A DNA stretch of 64,000 nucleotides from Paramecium pentaurelia (lineage: Eukaryota > Ciliophora > Oligohymenophorea > Peniculida > Parameciidae): the NCBI GenBank assembly GCA_905183005.1, contig CAJJDO010000007.1, forward strand, positions 893,640 to 957,639, given 5' to 3'. Each line of letters begins with the position of its first letter. The stretch's first letter is position 1. The notes beneath the pieces were generated by a model. That model saw nothing but the letters and a program-made list of their open reading frames with translations. It ran no database searches and was not told the origin of the DNA. A program made the position numbers and the translations under genes. Of the stretch, positions 11,999 to 25,060 are shown piece after piece.

Positions 11999-14900
11999 AT
12001 GAGTAATGAAGAGTATATAATTGATAACTTAATCACAGAAGCTAGATTCTTTATTGATCACAGAGATGATAATGAAACCTTTCTTAGTCAAAGTTAGGAT
12101 TCTATTGATAAAATCAATCAGATCCTTAAAAAAAATATCAGGTATGGTTATCAATTTTAATCAGATCTTCATTTCTAGATATTTCATAAGAAGTGATCAT
12201 CAAATATTGTGAAGCTTGTCTGATTGTGCCAGATAAAGCTCATATTGCATAACAATACATAGATTTGTATTTCTAAAGAAACACATCTTAAGGGCAGTTT
12301 TACATCCGTGCATTATTTATTAAAGCTCGTCTCATATCAATGAATGGACATGACTGTCTACTAAAAGCAGAAGATATGATAAAGAATCTAAAACTTTCTC
12401 TCACATATGTGCAATAAGGTTTAGATATCATATCAAAACCTGAGAATAAATAAAAATATGGTTTTCTCATTTATAATGCCTCCATTTGTGTTTATAACAT
12501 CATTCGTCCTATGCTAAAACCATAATGGCAATTATCTTTTGTTGATATTTTGGATAAAATAGACAAAATGTTTGAGGAAGTAGATGAAGCAGATTATGAT
12601 TGGAGATGTCGTTTTACTTGGCTTCTATTCTATTGTTTGTATGATGATAGGAAAGCTGATGCATTTAAATTATTAGATCGTTTATGGGAAACAACCAAAA
12701 AGAAAGGAGATTGTGATTTCTAAAACTCATTATTAAGATTGAGAATTCATATTGGCAAAGAATATAAGTAGGCTTTAGATTCTGCATTCAAAGAATCAGA
12801 ATCTGCTCCATCAGAAAAAGCTTGGAAATCCTTATTTATGCTATAGAAAATGAGAAGTGGTTTAATCCCTGAAGCTTAAGTAGAAAAAGAGTTGATCAAT
12901 TTAATTAATTCAATTTCAAGTGCAGTATTACCAGGCAATGAAGTTGCAGCAACCAATAAATTGGCACCAGTATTTTAGGAAAGATTAGCTGAATCAGGAA
13001 GAGTGGCACTTCAGTATAATTTAGTCAACATAGCAGATTCAATTACTGCATTCTTAAGTAGAGTTAGACAATTACATTAGAAGGCATACATTTTACATGA
13101 ATACAATAAGGCAGAATTATTTATTAAGAAGGCTGGTCCACTTATTGATAATAAAACAGGAATGAGATTGAATTCTCTTTAAATAAAGATGTAAGAAGTT
13201 GAAAGAAGAATAGAAGCTTTGAAAACAATGGAAAAAGTTATGGTCACAAACAAAAAATTAAATGATCCTGACCTTATCTTTGAAGGTGCAGTATTAATAT
13301 GGAATATTTCCTTACCATTTTTGAATGCTCAATATAGAGTTCATGTTTACAAGGCTTTTTCCATGGCATGTTAATTGTTAGAACAATTATAATGTGTTGA
13401 CCATGCTTTAAGAGTGAATTTCCATATAGAACTAGCTAAAAGTGATTTATAAGAGGATTTAGCTGTTAAAGCAGAATAACACATAAAGAAAGCTTTGTAA
13501 CTTGACTATAGTGTGCCATTAGGAAAAGTGTAATTTAAATATGATGAAGGAGAGGATTTAGGATTGTATTAAAGACCATATGATAAATATTTACGTAATT
13601 TGGAAGAAAAAATTAGACTGAAATTAAATATTTATTAGGAACCAAAAAATGATATTGAAAGAGTAATTACTTAGTTAGAGAATGTTTAAGCAGCTAAATC
13701 AGAAAATCTTAGAATTGATATTTTATAAAAGTGTTTAGGAACTATTGTAAATTTGTAGGAATAAGAATATTGGTATGATACAAAATTAGATCTTGTAGAG
13801 GAAGAATAAAATAGAGAAAAAGTATTAAAGAAATAAGAGAATTTATATTAATTTAAATAAAAGAAATTATTAGCAGCTGAAATTGCTAGATTAGCATTTG
13901 AATGGGAATTTAATGATTTAGCATTTAAAGCATGTGAATTTGTATGTAATGATACTTGGGATGTTAAGAATGCTTCAGAGATGATTTTGGCTTAAGTAGA
14001 ATGTTAATATCGAATGGCATAAATGATAATTGATAATTTAATAAAGGATAATTTTGAAATTCCTTTTGCTGATCCTATAAGAGTAGAAGAAAATGAGAAT
14101 GTGGAAGAATTAAGTTAAGAAAAGAAAGATTAAGTATTATCTTTAAAAAGAAAAATGTGTTCAAATTTTGTTAAAGGATTAAAATTAGCAGATTCAATTA
14201 AATAAACTTGGTTAGTATTTAATGGAGCTATTTATATTTGGAATAATTTTTTAACAATCTTTCGTAATCCTATTAATGATAGTAAATTATTACCAGAAAT
14301 CACAAATTTATTAAAAGAATTTTTTGAAATTATGAAGAATTCTTTAAAAGAAATAGAGAAAAAATTAATAAATGATTATGATATTGATACAAAGATTTAA
14401 GTATTGGCTAATATTGGATTGGTTTATGCAAGATTAATGGAAGGTAAAGCATAATATGATGAAGTTATGAGAGTATGTGAAGCACTTCTATTAACACCTT
14501 TATCTCCTCATACTCGTAAATTGATAAACTCAATAAAAGCAAGAGTTTCAGGTACAGCTAAAACTAGTGCAGCTAAACCAGGAGCATAATAAGATAAGAA
14601 GGGAACTAAATAACCATAATAATCATCTTCTGATAGTGTTATTTTTGATGTTGTTTCATAATTAGAAATCATTTAAAATTCAACCAATAAAGCATAAACT
14701 TAAGATTTGATAAAGAAATGTTTTGAAACTCTTGTTGGATGGACAGCAAAAGAAAATGATGAAACTGAACTTGAATTACATGCTGAATTATGGGCAAGAT
14801 TAGCTAGATTATCATTAAATGAAGAAACTATTTTAATGTATAAATATTCATTGAGATGTGTTTAATATTCATTATAATTATTGACATCTGATTTATCAAC

Positions 14901-17900
14901 TATTCCAGCATCAAGATTAAGGTGGTATTCATTAGCTGAATATATATATAGTGAAAATTTATTAAGAATGCTTAATACAGAAACACAAGAGACAGAATCT
15001 TAAGAATCCTTATTATTTTCTAGTTTGTTTCATGCAATTGAAGCTGCAAATAAAGGATTAAAAGCTGGAATAAATAGTTTAGTTTTGGATGCATCAAAAT
15101 AAGTTTGGAATTTATGTGCAAGATTAGAAGAAAGTGCTTAAAATAGAAAACATTTAATTAAACCAGTATATTCTTGTTTAAATTACTTAAAAGAATGTAA
15201 AGAAAAAAGTGAACCTGATTTAGTTTTATTATTAGCTTAATTATTATTTAAAAGTGCTTTAGAAAATGAAGATTACAAATTAGGAGAAATGGCAGCTGAT
15301 ATGGTATTTGAATTAGTACCTAAAAATATGGCTAAACCTATTTGGGAAGCCAAAATGATATTTATGAGTAAATAAGGTAAGAATGAATTGTAAGCAATTG
15401 TCAACATGAAAGAAGCAGATGCATCTCTTTAAGCCAAAGTTTGGATTAGATTAGCCAGAGTTTCAAATAATCTTTATAAATAATATACAGCATATAATAA
15501 AGCTATTGAATTATTAAAGAAAGATTCATCTGTTGAAATTGTTGAAGTTTTAATAGAATTCTCAGAATGGTTACTTAGAAATGGAAATGAAAAATAATTA
15601 GTAATTGAAAATTTAATGTAAGCAGCAGATACATTAATAGAAATTGAAATGGAAGATGATGAAGAAGAAGAAGAAGGAGATGAAGAATAAAATTCATCTA
15701 CAATTTTTAGTAGAAGTACAAGAGGTAAAAAATCAACTGTTTCTAAATAATCTAAATAAAAATCTAAAATGACTAAAAAAACTACTAAAAATACTGTTAA
15801 ATAAAATAAAAGTAAAGAATAAAAATCATAAATATCTGGTTAAAAATCAAGTAATTAAAGATTTTCAAGAGCTGCAAATGTTAGAACAACAACAATAAAA
15901 AGCAATAAATAAAAATCAAAAATATTTAGACCAAGAGAAGAAGAAGCTAATCCAAATAGATTAAATTGTGCACATTATGAAAGATTAATGAGAATTCATA
16001 TTATGTTAGCTATGATTGCTGATAATATGGAATAATCTATACAATTTGCTATTGATGCTAAAGTATTTTTAATAAAAATTATTGAAATCTCATTTCAAAC
16101 AATGAATGAATTTGAAGAAAATGCTGCTAAGTATACAAATATCATAGATGAAAAAACAAGTAAATAATAATAATAATAACCTAAACCTTAATAATAAGAT
16201 GATTTCTCACCTAGATATCTTTTACCTACTTGTATTTAAGATTGGATTAAATTGTAATTTAGTAAAGAATTTTTAGAAAGAGTAAAAAGCTATGAAGACT
16301 TTAATTTTATGGGTAAATACTTATTTGATAAAGCTTAATTAACTTACACTTATATAAATAATCTTATTGGTATTTTTGAAAAATATGGTCTCTAAATTCA
16401 TAATATACCAATCTTTGTATTTTAGAAGTTCTTTGTTAAAGAAATATTGAATAATTCTTATTTAGATAGATTAATTGATGTTAAATTTAGTAAATGTTTG
16501 CATTTAGTAGGATTTCATAATGAGGCTGATTAAATGTATTAACAATCTAATATTGTTAAATTTAAACTTACAGAATAAGAGAAAAAATAATTATTAGCTA
16601 AAACTGAATCTAGTGTTTTATAATAGAATCGATCTAGACCTGCTGATATAATGGAGTAAAATCTTCCTTAAGCAAATATTATTAGTGAAATTTTTGTATA
16701 TACAATATTAACAGATTTAGGAAATGAATTAATATATTAAGGAGAAATATATAGAGCTAAAGAATTATTGGCTGAATCTCATAAACATGCTAAAATAGTT
16801 TCAGATTTAGAATTAATGGGTAGAATCTTATGTTTATAAGGTTAAATTGCATTTTTAGAAGGTGAATTTAAAGATTCAATAGAAAATCATAAACTATCCC
16901 ATAAATTAATTAAAAATGTTAGTTAATGGGAAATCTCTTCTGTTGAGACATATAAAACCTTATATAAACTTGGAAAATATGATGACATTAGATAATTTTT
17001 AAAATAGATTACAGAAGTTTTATTAGAAGTTTTAAATAAACCTAATTATTAACCTAATAAATTGTAGATATATCAAACATTAACAACTTTATATATTTTA
17101 TAATCAAAAATATCAGCAAAAGACTTATTTAAAGAATTTTCTTATGATGCTTTTAAATTAATAGCAGAAAATTTAGAAAAATCATTAAAATGTATTTAAC
17201 ATGGTGGATTTATGACACATTAAGTAGATTTAATCATAAATTTAATCAATAAAATTCTAATTTTTATTAGAAATAGAAACTATACTAAAATAGATTAAGT
17301 AGAAATTTATTTTAAAATATTATAAAAATTATAAAATTCTATATTGAAACCTTTAGAATAATAAAGTAGATCATTATTAAAATATACTTTGTTAATTGAA
17401 AAAGAATAAGAATCAATAAGATCTCCAATAATGGATTAATAAGCTAAAATAAGAGTAATTATGGCATCTTGTTTTATTGAAATGGGATTGATTAAATGGT
17501 TAAGAAAGTAATAATCATTACCTGATCTATAAGGATCTGATGATGATAATAATAATGATTAATAAGAAGATAAACCAATTGAATAATTAAGTAACTATGA
17601 ACCTCTCTAGAAATTCTTAACTTAATTAACTATTAAGATTTAAAGAGCAATTCAACCTTTACCTTAAAGATTAGAATCTTTTGAAAAAGCTACAGCAATT
17701 TTGATATCTACATTGAAACAATTAAAAAAAGATTCATTTTGGTATACTATTGCTGAAATAGAATTAGTAAGAGCTAAAAGATTCTTGGCAATCAGTAAAC
17801 AATAATTAGATGATGTTTGGGATACACCTTAATTATCATAAGATTAAATATAATAGTAAAATGATGAAGATAATATGTTTGATTACAAAACAGATGCTTT

Positions 17901-19736
17901 ATAAAGTGCTCTTAAATTAATTAAAGATTTAGAATCTAAAGGATTTAATGTATTGAAAACAAAAGGAGATAATACAACTATCCCATTAGAATGGAGTATA
18001 TTTGGATTTAAATAAATGAACTTTTACTTAAAAATGTTATATGAATCAGCCTTAGATATATTAGGAATTAAAAGTCCTGAGATTTCATATGATTATTTAT
18101 GTAAGTTTTAACACTTTTCATTTTGTGAATAAATGTTTAATATGGTAAGACAATCATTTTTTGGTAAACATAAAATGATAGTATATATTAGACTTATTAA
18201 AATGATTAATACAGAATGTGGTTATTTAAGTTTAGAAGCAATAAAATTACTAACAGAAGCTAATAAATTATGGGATAATCTAATGATATTTCCATTAACA
18301 GAATTATAATCACAATTACAATAAAGTGCTGGTTTTTTCATAATGCAGATGAATCAAAATAAAACATGTTTATATTTAGGATATTTACATAATACAAAAT
18401 CTCCAGTTTATAAGGTATAACGATTGTCACTTGATTCCAAAAGTCATGATTAGATGAATTAAATGAAAATTAATTTAGATTAAATTAAAAATAATTTAAT
18501 AAAGACTCCTATTATTTAATAATAAGATTTCATTAAATTAGAAGATGATATGGAAAAAGAATATGGTAAATATTGTTAAGATGTGGAATAATTTATGAGT
18601 TTTGTTTCATAAATGATTGATGAAAATATAAATACATAAGAAGAAGTACCACCACCTGTTATTGATCCTAAAGCTCCACCTCCAAAAAAGGATTAAGGTA
18701 AATAAACTAAGGGAAAACCTGGAAAAGATGAATTGGCATAATATGAATCTACTTTAGAGTAAGCTCCAGGTAAAATAGATACAGTTGTCTTATTCCTTGA
18801 TCCTAAATTCTTTGATTATCCAGTTGAATAATTGAGTGTATTTTAAAAAGTGGTTGCAATGTCTAGAGATTTTAGTATGGCTGTTTATGTGAGAAGATTA
18901 AAAAATGTTGGTTTCTAAGTTTAATTGAATAATAGTTAAAAAGGAATTGAAAAAGATAAATTGAAATATTTAACTTATGATTTTAAAACAGAAGATTAAG
19001 ATTTAAATTTAGATGAATTTAACTTATAAAAAACATTAAATGAAGTATAAAAAACAACACCTTAACTTAAATTTGAAGGAGTATTTAATTTTATATTATT
19101 TTTTAGACCTTTTCTTAAAGTAGATTGGCATCATTAGGTGAATTGTAAAAATACTCTTAGACAGGTTCTTCTATTATATGGTATGGTTCTCCTGGTGTTT
19201 TAAATATCTTATCTTCAAAAGTAATAATTGATCTTTCAGAAATAAACACATCAAAGTTTTGGGTAATATTTGATAAGATGAATGCTAAAAAAAGTTTAAT
19301 AGAAAAATTCACATCTTTGGATCCAGATGGAGAAAAAACCCATATTTTAGAATAGAGTTTTAAGATCTCTGTTTTTTTGACACTTATTGATGTTAGCACT
19401 ATATTAACAACATAATGGTCTCCTTAAACTGTAGAATATCTAAGAGCATTTGAAAATTTAATTAAATAATTAACTGAAGATATTTATGTTGCTGCTTGTT
19501 TATAGAAATATAAAGTATTGATATTTTTTTAATTGTTATAGGCTCCAATCATTAAATATGAGGATGAAAATGGAAATATAATTGATAAGAAACCTTAACC
19601 AATTGAAGTTAAGAAAGGTGCAAAGGTTGAACCAATTTAAGATACTTCTAATTGGAAGGAAATTTAAATAGAAAAAAAGCGTATCTATACTCATAATTTT
19701 GTATTCGTGGGTTTGCCTAATTTAAGACTGATTTGA
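11999..19736 (+). CDS. CFAP46: CFAP46-like central-apparatus TPR protein
   Basis: About 2,553 residues, close to the size of CFAP46 in other organisms. In known species that protein belongs to the C1d projection of the axonemal central pair and helps control ciliary beating. The protein is almost entirely helical repeats of TPR type. The N-terminal region (YNASICVYNIIRPMLKPQW, then YDWRCRFTWLLF and WETTKKKGDCDF) matches my memory of the CFAP46 family. A Lys/Ser-rich acidic insert lies near residues 1210-1310, and a Pro/Lys-rich one in the C-terminal fifth. Introns: 12142-12164 (23 nt), 19081-19106 (26 nt) and 19515-19541 (27 nt, frame-neutral). The first two are needed for the frame. CFAP54, another large C1d protein, is the main alternative identity. 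Confidence 0.72.
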
Positions 19737-19755
19737 TTTATTTTTATTAAAAATA

Positions 19756-20179
19756 ATGTTTACCGAGTAACCATATTATGAGGCTAAGGTGTTCCTTAAA
19801 TCATACAATGATGCTATCTCTTGTTTAAGGTATCTCTAAATTAATGTAATTTAATTAGGGAAGCTGCAGAATACAGAGCCCATATTGAATTCTAGGAACA
19901 TGCTCTTTAATCCCTTGCCACTGCTCGTACAAGATAAGAAGTAATAAGAATACATAAAATAGCTTGATGTGAGAGATGGTCAAGTTGTGCCTGGACTTAA
20001 TTTTGCTTAATCTAAATAGACAAAGCTCTTCCAATTCTCTAAGTATTAAATAATCCAATAATTATAGTCATGTGTTTTCCAAATACTTAAAGGGATTTGA
20101 AGAATACGCAGGCAATTTTAAGGGCTTCCAATAGATTCTGAACGAAGGTCTTAAGAAGATGAAGTCAGATGTCAAATGA
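19756..20179 (+). CDS. Small helical protein, unknown
   Basis: 115 residues starting MFTEQPYYEAKVFLKSYND, built from four exons with introns 19830-19858 (29 nt), 19941-19962 (22 nt) and 20043-20067 (25 nt). The frame fails without all three, which supports a real gene. No signal peptide or membrane segment is seen; the sequence looks helical and ends in MKSDVK. It lies 19 bp after the CFAP46-like stop and 292 bp before ATP synthase beta. I do not recognise a family. Confidence 0.7.
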
Positions 20180-20471
20180 GATATGATCAATGAGATTATA
20201 TTATTATATCAATAAAGATAGTATTAGTATTTAAAGTCACACCATATAAGTATGAGGTTTTTAATGATATAATTATATTTATTAAATATATCTTGATAGT
20301 TAGACTTAAAGTGTATATGCTTGTATTAAATTTATGGAATAGAAGGATCTATAATGATCAAAATATGAATTAATTTAAGAGAACACTAAAATATTGATTT
20401 GATAAGCAAAATGGCTATTTAAATACAAATATCCATTTAAAGAATATCTAAATTTATTTTATTAAAATAAA

Positions 20472-22074
20472 ATGCTAACAAGGGTATTAGCCAGATAGAT
20501 GCGTGCAGGTATTTAGAAATTTTAATATCTTCATAGCATTCTCTGCTGCTAAAAAATAAGCAGAGACTACAGCTACAACAACCACAACCACAAAAGCTAC
20601 TACTAAAACAACCACAGGTCAAATTGCTTAAGTTATTGGTGCTGTCGTTGATGTTTAATTTGATGGACCACTTCCTCCTATCTTGAATGCTTTGTAAGTG
20701 TAAGGCACTAGTCACAAATTAATTTTGGAGGTAGCACAACACTTAGGTGATAGCAGAGTCAGAACAATTGCTATGGATTCTACAGAAGGTCTCATTCGTG
20801 GATAACCAGTATCAGATTTAGGAGGTCCCATCACAATTCCAGTTGGTCCTGAAACTTTAGGACGTATTATGAATGTTATTGGTGATCCAATTGATGAAAG
20901 AGGTCCAATTGAAACAAAAATAAGATATCCTATTCATAGAGAAGCTCCAAGTTTTGTTGATTAAGGTAGTGGTGCTGAAATCTTGATCACTGGTATCAAG
21001 GTGGTAGATTTATTGGCTCCATATGCTAGAGGAGGTAAGATTGGATTGTTCGGTGGTGCAGGAGTAGGAAAGACAGTGCTTATTCAAGAATTAATTAATA
21101 ATGTAGCTAAGGCCCATGGTGGTTATTCAGTATTTGCAGGAGTAGGAGAGAGAACAAGAGAAGGAAATGATTTATATCATGAAATGGTTGCTTCTGGTGT
21201 TATCAATTTAAGTGGTGGATCAAGATGTGCTTTAATTTATGGATAAATGAATGAACCCCCCGGTGCTAGAGCTAGAGTTGGTTTGACTGGTTTAACAGTT
21301 GCTGAATATTTCAGAGATGAGGAAGGAAAAGATGTGTTACTCTTTATTGACAACATTTTCAGATTCACATAAGCATGTTCAGAAGTGTCAGCCTTATTGG
21401 GACGTATTCCATCAGCTGTCGGTTATTAACCAACATTGGCAACAGATTTAGGTTAATTGTAAGAACGTATCACAACAACAAAGAAGGGATCAATTACATC
21501 AGTTTAAGCTATTTATGTACCTGCAGATGATCTTACAGATCCAGCACCTGCCACAACATTTGCTCACTTGGATGCTACTACTGTGTTATCAAGAGCATTA
21601 ACTGAATTAGGTATTTATCCAGCTGTTGATCCATTGGATTCTTCATCACGTATGATGGACCCAAATATTGTTGGTGAAAAGTAATTTATCTTATTTAAAT
21701 TATAATAGACATTATACAGTTACAAGAGGAGTTTAAAAATTATTGTAAGATTATAAATCACTCCAAGATATTATTGCTATTTTGGGTATGGATGAATTGT
21801 CTGAAGATGATAAACTTACTGTTTCTAGAGCTAGAAAAGTCTAAAGATTCCTTTCATAACCATTCTTCATGAGTGAAGTCTTCTCAGGAAGAAAGGGTAA
21901 ATTTGTATCACTTTCTGACACCATTGCTGGATTCAGAGGTATAATTAAATAATAATTGTAGCTTTACTTGATGGTGAAGGTGATGAATACCCAGAAAATG
22001 CATTCTATATGTAGGGAACATTTGAAGATGTCATTGAAGAAGCCAAAAGAGTTGCAGCTGAAACAACCAAATGA
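20472..22074 (+). CDS. ATP5B: Mitochondrial F1 ATP synthase subunit beta
   Basis: 507 residues. This is the catalytic subunit of F1, on the matrix side of the inner mitochondrial membrane. The Walker A motif GGAGVGKT, the catalytic GERTREGND, the GQMNEPPGARAR motif, the LLFIDNIFRFTQ Walker B and the IPSAVGYQPTLATD loop are all present in order. The N-terminus (MLTRVLARQMRAAFSAAKK) looks like a mitochondrial presequence and is followed by a Thr-rich linker. Introns: 20509-20536 (28 nt), 21681-21708 (28 nt) and 21939-21961 (23 nt); the last two fall inside conserved blocks and must be removed. A Cys (TGT at 21376-21378) replaces the Gly usual after RFTQA. An earlier ATG at 20411 is out of frame. 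Confidence 0.97.
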
Positions 22075-22254
22075 AAGACACCTTCATTCACATTAAATAA
22101 ATATAATATTGTTCTTATTATTTCACTTCATTCTTGGATTGTATTTAAAATATCCTTTCTATTTATTGAGAAAAATAAAAGCTGGAGAAAAATATAAAAG
22201 ATTTGTATATCAAATTTATTTAAATTATCAAAAACTATCTTTTATTAATTATAT

Positions 22255-23752
22255 ATGTATTATAGTAATTATAAATCTACCTAATCCCGGTTAGAAAGTT
22301 CTGGATTAAGGAATAAACTTATCTAATCTAAAGAATAGCCTAAGAGTTAACAAAAATCTTATTAATAATAAGTCCTTAAGAGATTTTACTAAACTTAAAA
22401 TCTTAGTAAATTACTTAATTAAGGTTAAAAGAAATACTCTATGAATAAAGAATTAATTTCAACCGATAAATATGTTCATACAACACCAAGGAATGCCACA
22501 CCTAAAACTAATCGTGTTAATTAGCAAGTATCTCTAATTATAATATGATTATAGTATTATTTTGCAAAACAAACTAAATTGTAAACAACTCTTCGCTTAT
22601 CTGAATAAATAAGTAAAACATTATAGTCTGTGTTTAATAAACCAAATCATCAATTTAATAAGGAATATTCACAATCTAAATTAAATTAAACAAACACTGA
22701 TAGAAAATATAATGTAAATTGTTTAGATTCCACTAATTTAATTCAAAAAATTAAAACAGAAAATGCAGAAAAAAAAGTAGCAATAGATAGAAATGAAAAT
22801 GCACAACATCATTTTAGTTTAGATGATTTTATCACTTAAGTGACAACACCAAATCTTTCTAAATCAAAATTTATGATATCACCTTTTAAATAAGCTAAAT
22901 CTTTATCTCCTTCTAATAGAGTGTTATCAATATAAAAAAGTATTTATTTGATATATTTTTTAGATAACATTTATTATGTTTCAACAATGTTTGAATCAAT
23001 GAGAAATTGCACAAATCAGATAAGTTAAATATTTAAGGATCATGCTATTTAAACTTTCAATTGCATTGATTTTTGTATGAATTAAAAAGAAAAGGATATT
23101 AGTCAATTACATGTAAAAATGATACAATGGCCGAAGAAAAATACTAAATGTAAAATAATCTTAGATTAAAGTTAATAAAACAATTGTTTTTGATCTAGAC
23201 GAGACATTAATACATTGTAATGAAAATAATACAATAAAGTCAGAAATCTTATTGCCCATAACATTTCCTTCTGGAGAAATTGTATAAGCTGGAATAAATG
23301 TAAGACCTTGGGCAAAAGAAATATTATAAAAATTATCAGAAGTTTGTGAAGTAGTTATTTTTACAGCATCACATAAATGTTATGCATCATAAGTTATAGA
23401 ATCTATAGATAAGAATAAAGTAGTATCAGCAACATTATTCAGAGATAACTGTATTGTAACTAATGAAGGTGTTCATATAAAGGATCTTAGAATATTAGGT
23501 AGAGATATGAAAGATATTGTTTTGATTGATAATGCTGCATACAGTTTTGGAGTGCATATTGAAAATGGAATACCAATCATACCATATTATGATAATAAAG
23601 ATGATAAAGAATTAAAATAATTGTATGATTTTCTGATCACTAATGTTCTTCCTTCATTTGATTGTAGAAAAGTCTTACAACAAACATTTCGACTAAGAGA
23701 ATTTGCAAATTACATTAGTCCAAAAACTGCAATTGAAAAACTATATTGTTGA
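22255..23752 (+). CDS. SCP/FCP1-type (NIF) protein phosphatase
   Basis: 474 residues. The C-terminal ~200 residues form a HAD-type phosphatase domain: FDLDETLIHCNEN holds the DxDxT signature, then VRPWAKEILQKLSEVCEVVIF with TASHKCYA, and ILGRDMKDIVLIDNAAYSFG as the distal motif. In other eukaryotes this family dephosphorylates the RNA polymerase II C-terminal domain or other phosphoserine proteins. The N-terminal ~270 residues are Lys/Asn/Gln-rich and probably disordered. Introns: 22528-22554 (27 nt, contains an in-frame TGA), 22940-22963 (24 nt, frame-neutral) and 23150-23171 (22 nt, required just before the catalytic motif). The start at 22255 is the first ATG of the open frame; one at 22441 is an alternative. 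Confidence 0.88.
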
Positions 23753-25021
23753 TCAAATATATTTAAATATTTAAATATTCATTTATTCCCCATAACCAAC
23801 TAAAATAAAGTATTTTTCATTAGAATATGCATCTAATATTTTTGTTAATTTATTAGGATATTCTATTTCATTAATCTTCAATTTATCATCTTTAATCATA
23901 ACTATATTATTGTTGTGATTAATCATATCATCATATTCTGACTCTAATTAAGCATCATATAAATATAATCTATTTTAAGTGTCTTTAAAATAAAATTAAT
24001 CATCATTCAATATTAAAGCTTTTGTTATCAAAGTGTCAGATATTTTGAATTAATTAGTACTAATAATATGATTATTACTATCAACACTATATATTAAAAC
24101 TATTCCAAAATTATCAAATTAATCAATTACAATTATATCATCAAAATATGTTGTAATAACATTCCCTTATATTTTATCTTCCATTTTTAAATGTCTAAAT
24201 CCATTCAAAAAAGCATTTTTTACATTTCCTATATATTAATCCCCATTATCAACTCTTATCTTTATAACATGATGAGTCTCTTAAACATATTCATCAATAT
24301 TTATAATATTCATCTCTCCCAATTTTTCGTCTCTTAAAATATTCCAACCTTTATCTAATAACTTATAGTCATTTTAATCATTCACTATTAATAAACAATT
24401 GTTTCTTAATTATTTAATTATTCTTACAGGATTATTAAATAATTTTAATTCCTGTTTGATTTGATTCATGTCAAATCTTACAATTTTGCCATCCCACCCT
24501 CCTGTTATGAATTCATTATTAAAACTAATTATGCAACTTGTTATACAAATATATTAAGGATTAAAATGTTCCTCATATTCAATTAGTTCATGTGGTAATT
24601 TAAAATTCAATTCAATTTCTTCTAAAGTACCTGATTACTATTTCTAAGGTTCCTACATTTATTCTATATATAATATATCGATCTCTTTTTATATTTTGAT
24701 AATTCCATCATCAATCTTTATAAAATTCAAGCTTGACTCTAATTAATCTATATTATTGACACTACATTTCTGAACATAATTTAAATAGACTTTCAATTAT
24801 TCTCTATCTAAAAGTTTTTATTAAAATATTCTTTCTATAGAACTTTCATAATTAGAAATTAATTTAATTTGTTCCTTAATTGATTCATTAATAGGTTAAC
24901 TGAATTCTTCTATTATTTTTTCAAGTTTTGTAAAATATTCATTTAATTTTGTAATTATTTATTCTTTTAAGGTTTAGAATTCCTCTATCAATGAGATTTT
25001 ATCAAATTATTATATAATCAT
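23753..25021 (-). CDS. Uncharacterised protein with possible WD-like strand
   Basis: Intronless frame of 422 residues. An N-terminal helical half (about 150 residues, coiled-coil-like) is followed by sequence with beta-propeller flavour, for example SCIISFNNEFITGGWDGKIV, which resembles one WD40 blade. Further blades are not clear, so the family is unproven. Its TGA directly abuts the TGA of the phosphatase gene on the other strand. Its start is 39 bp from the divergent start of the SRPK-type kinase, so both must share that short promoter region. Confidence 0.75.
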
Positions 25022-25060
25022 TATTATTATTTTTTATTAAAATTAATATTATTTATCATT

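Noticed and set aside
19157..19399. 80-codon minus-strand ORF
   Set aside because: Lies inside the CFAP46-like coding region, whose plus frame is open for thousands of bases.
20437..20715. Cys-rich minus-strand ORF over the start of ATP synthase beta
   Set aside because: Antisense of the presequence and Thr-rich linker of a well-supported gene.
22109..22294. Hydrophobic plus ORF between ATP synthase beta and the phosphatase
   Set aside because: Overlaps the phosphatase start in another frame and has no support beyond chance AT-rich codons.
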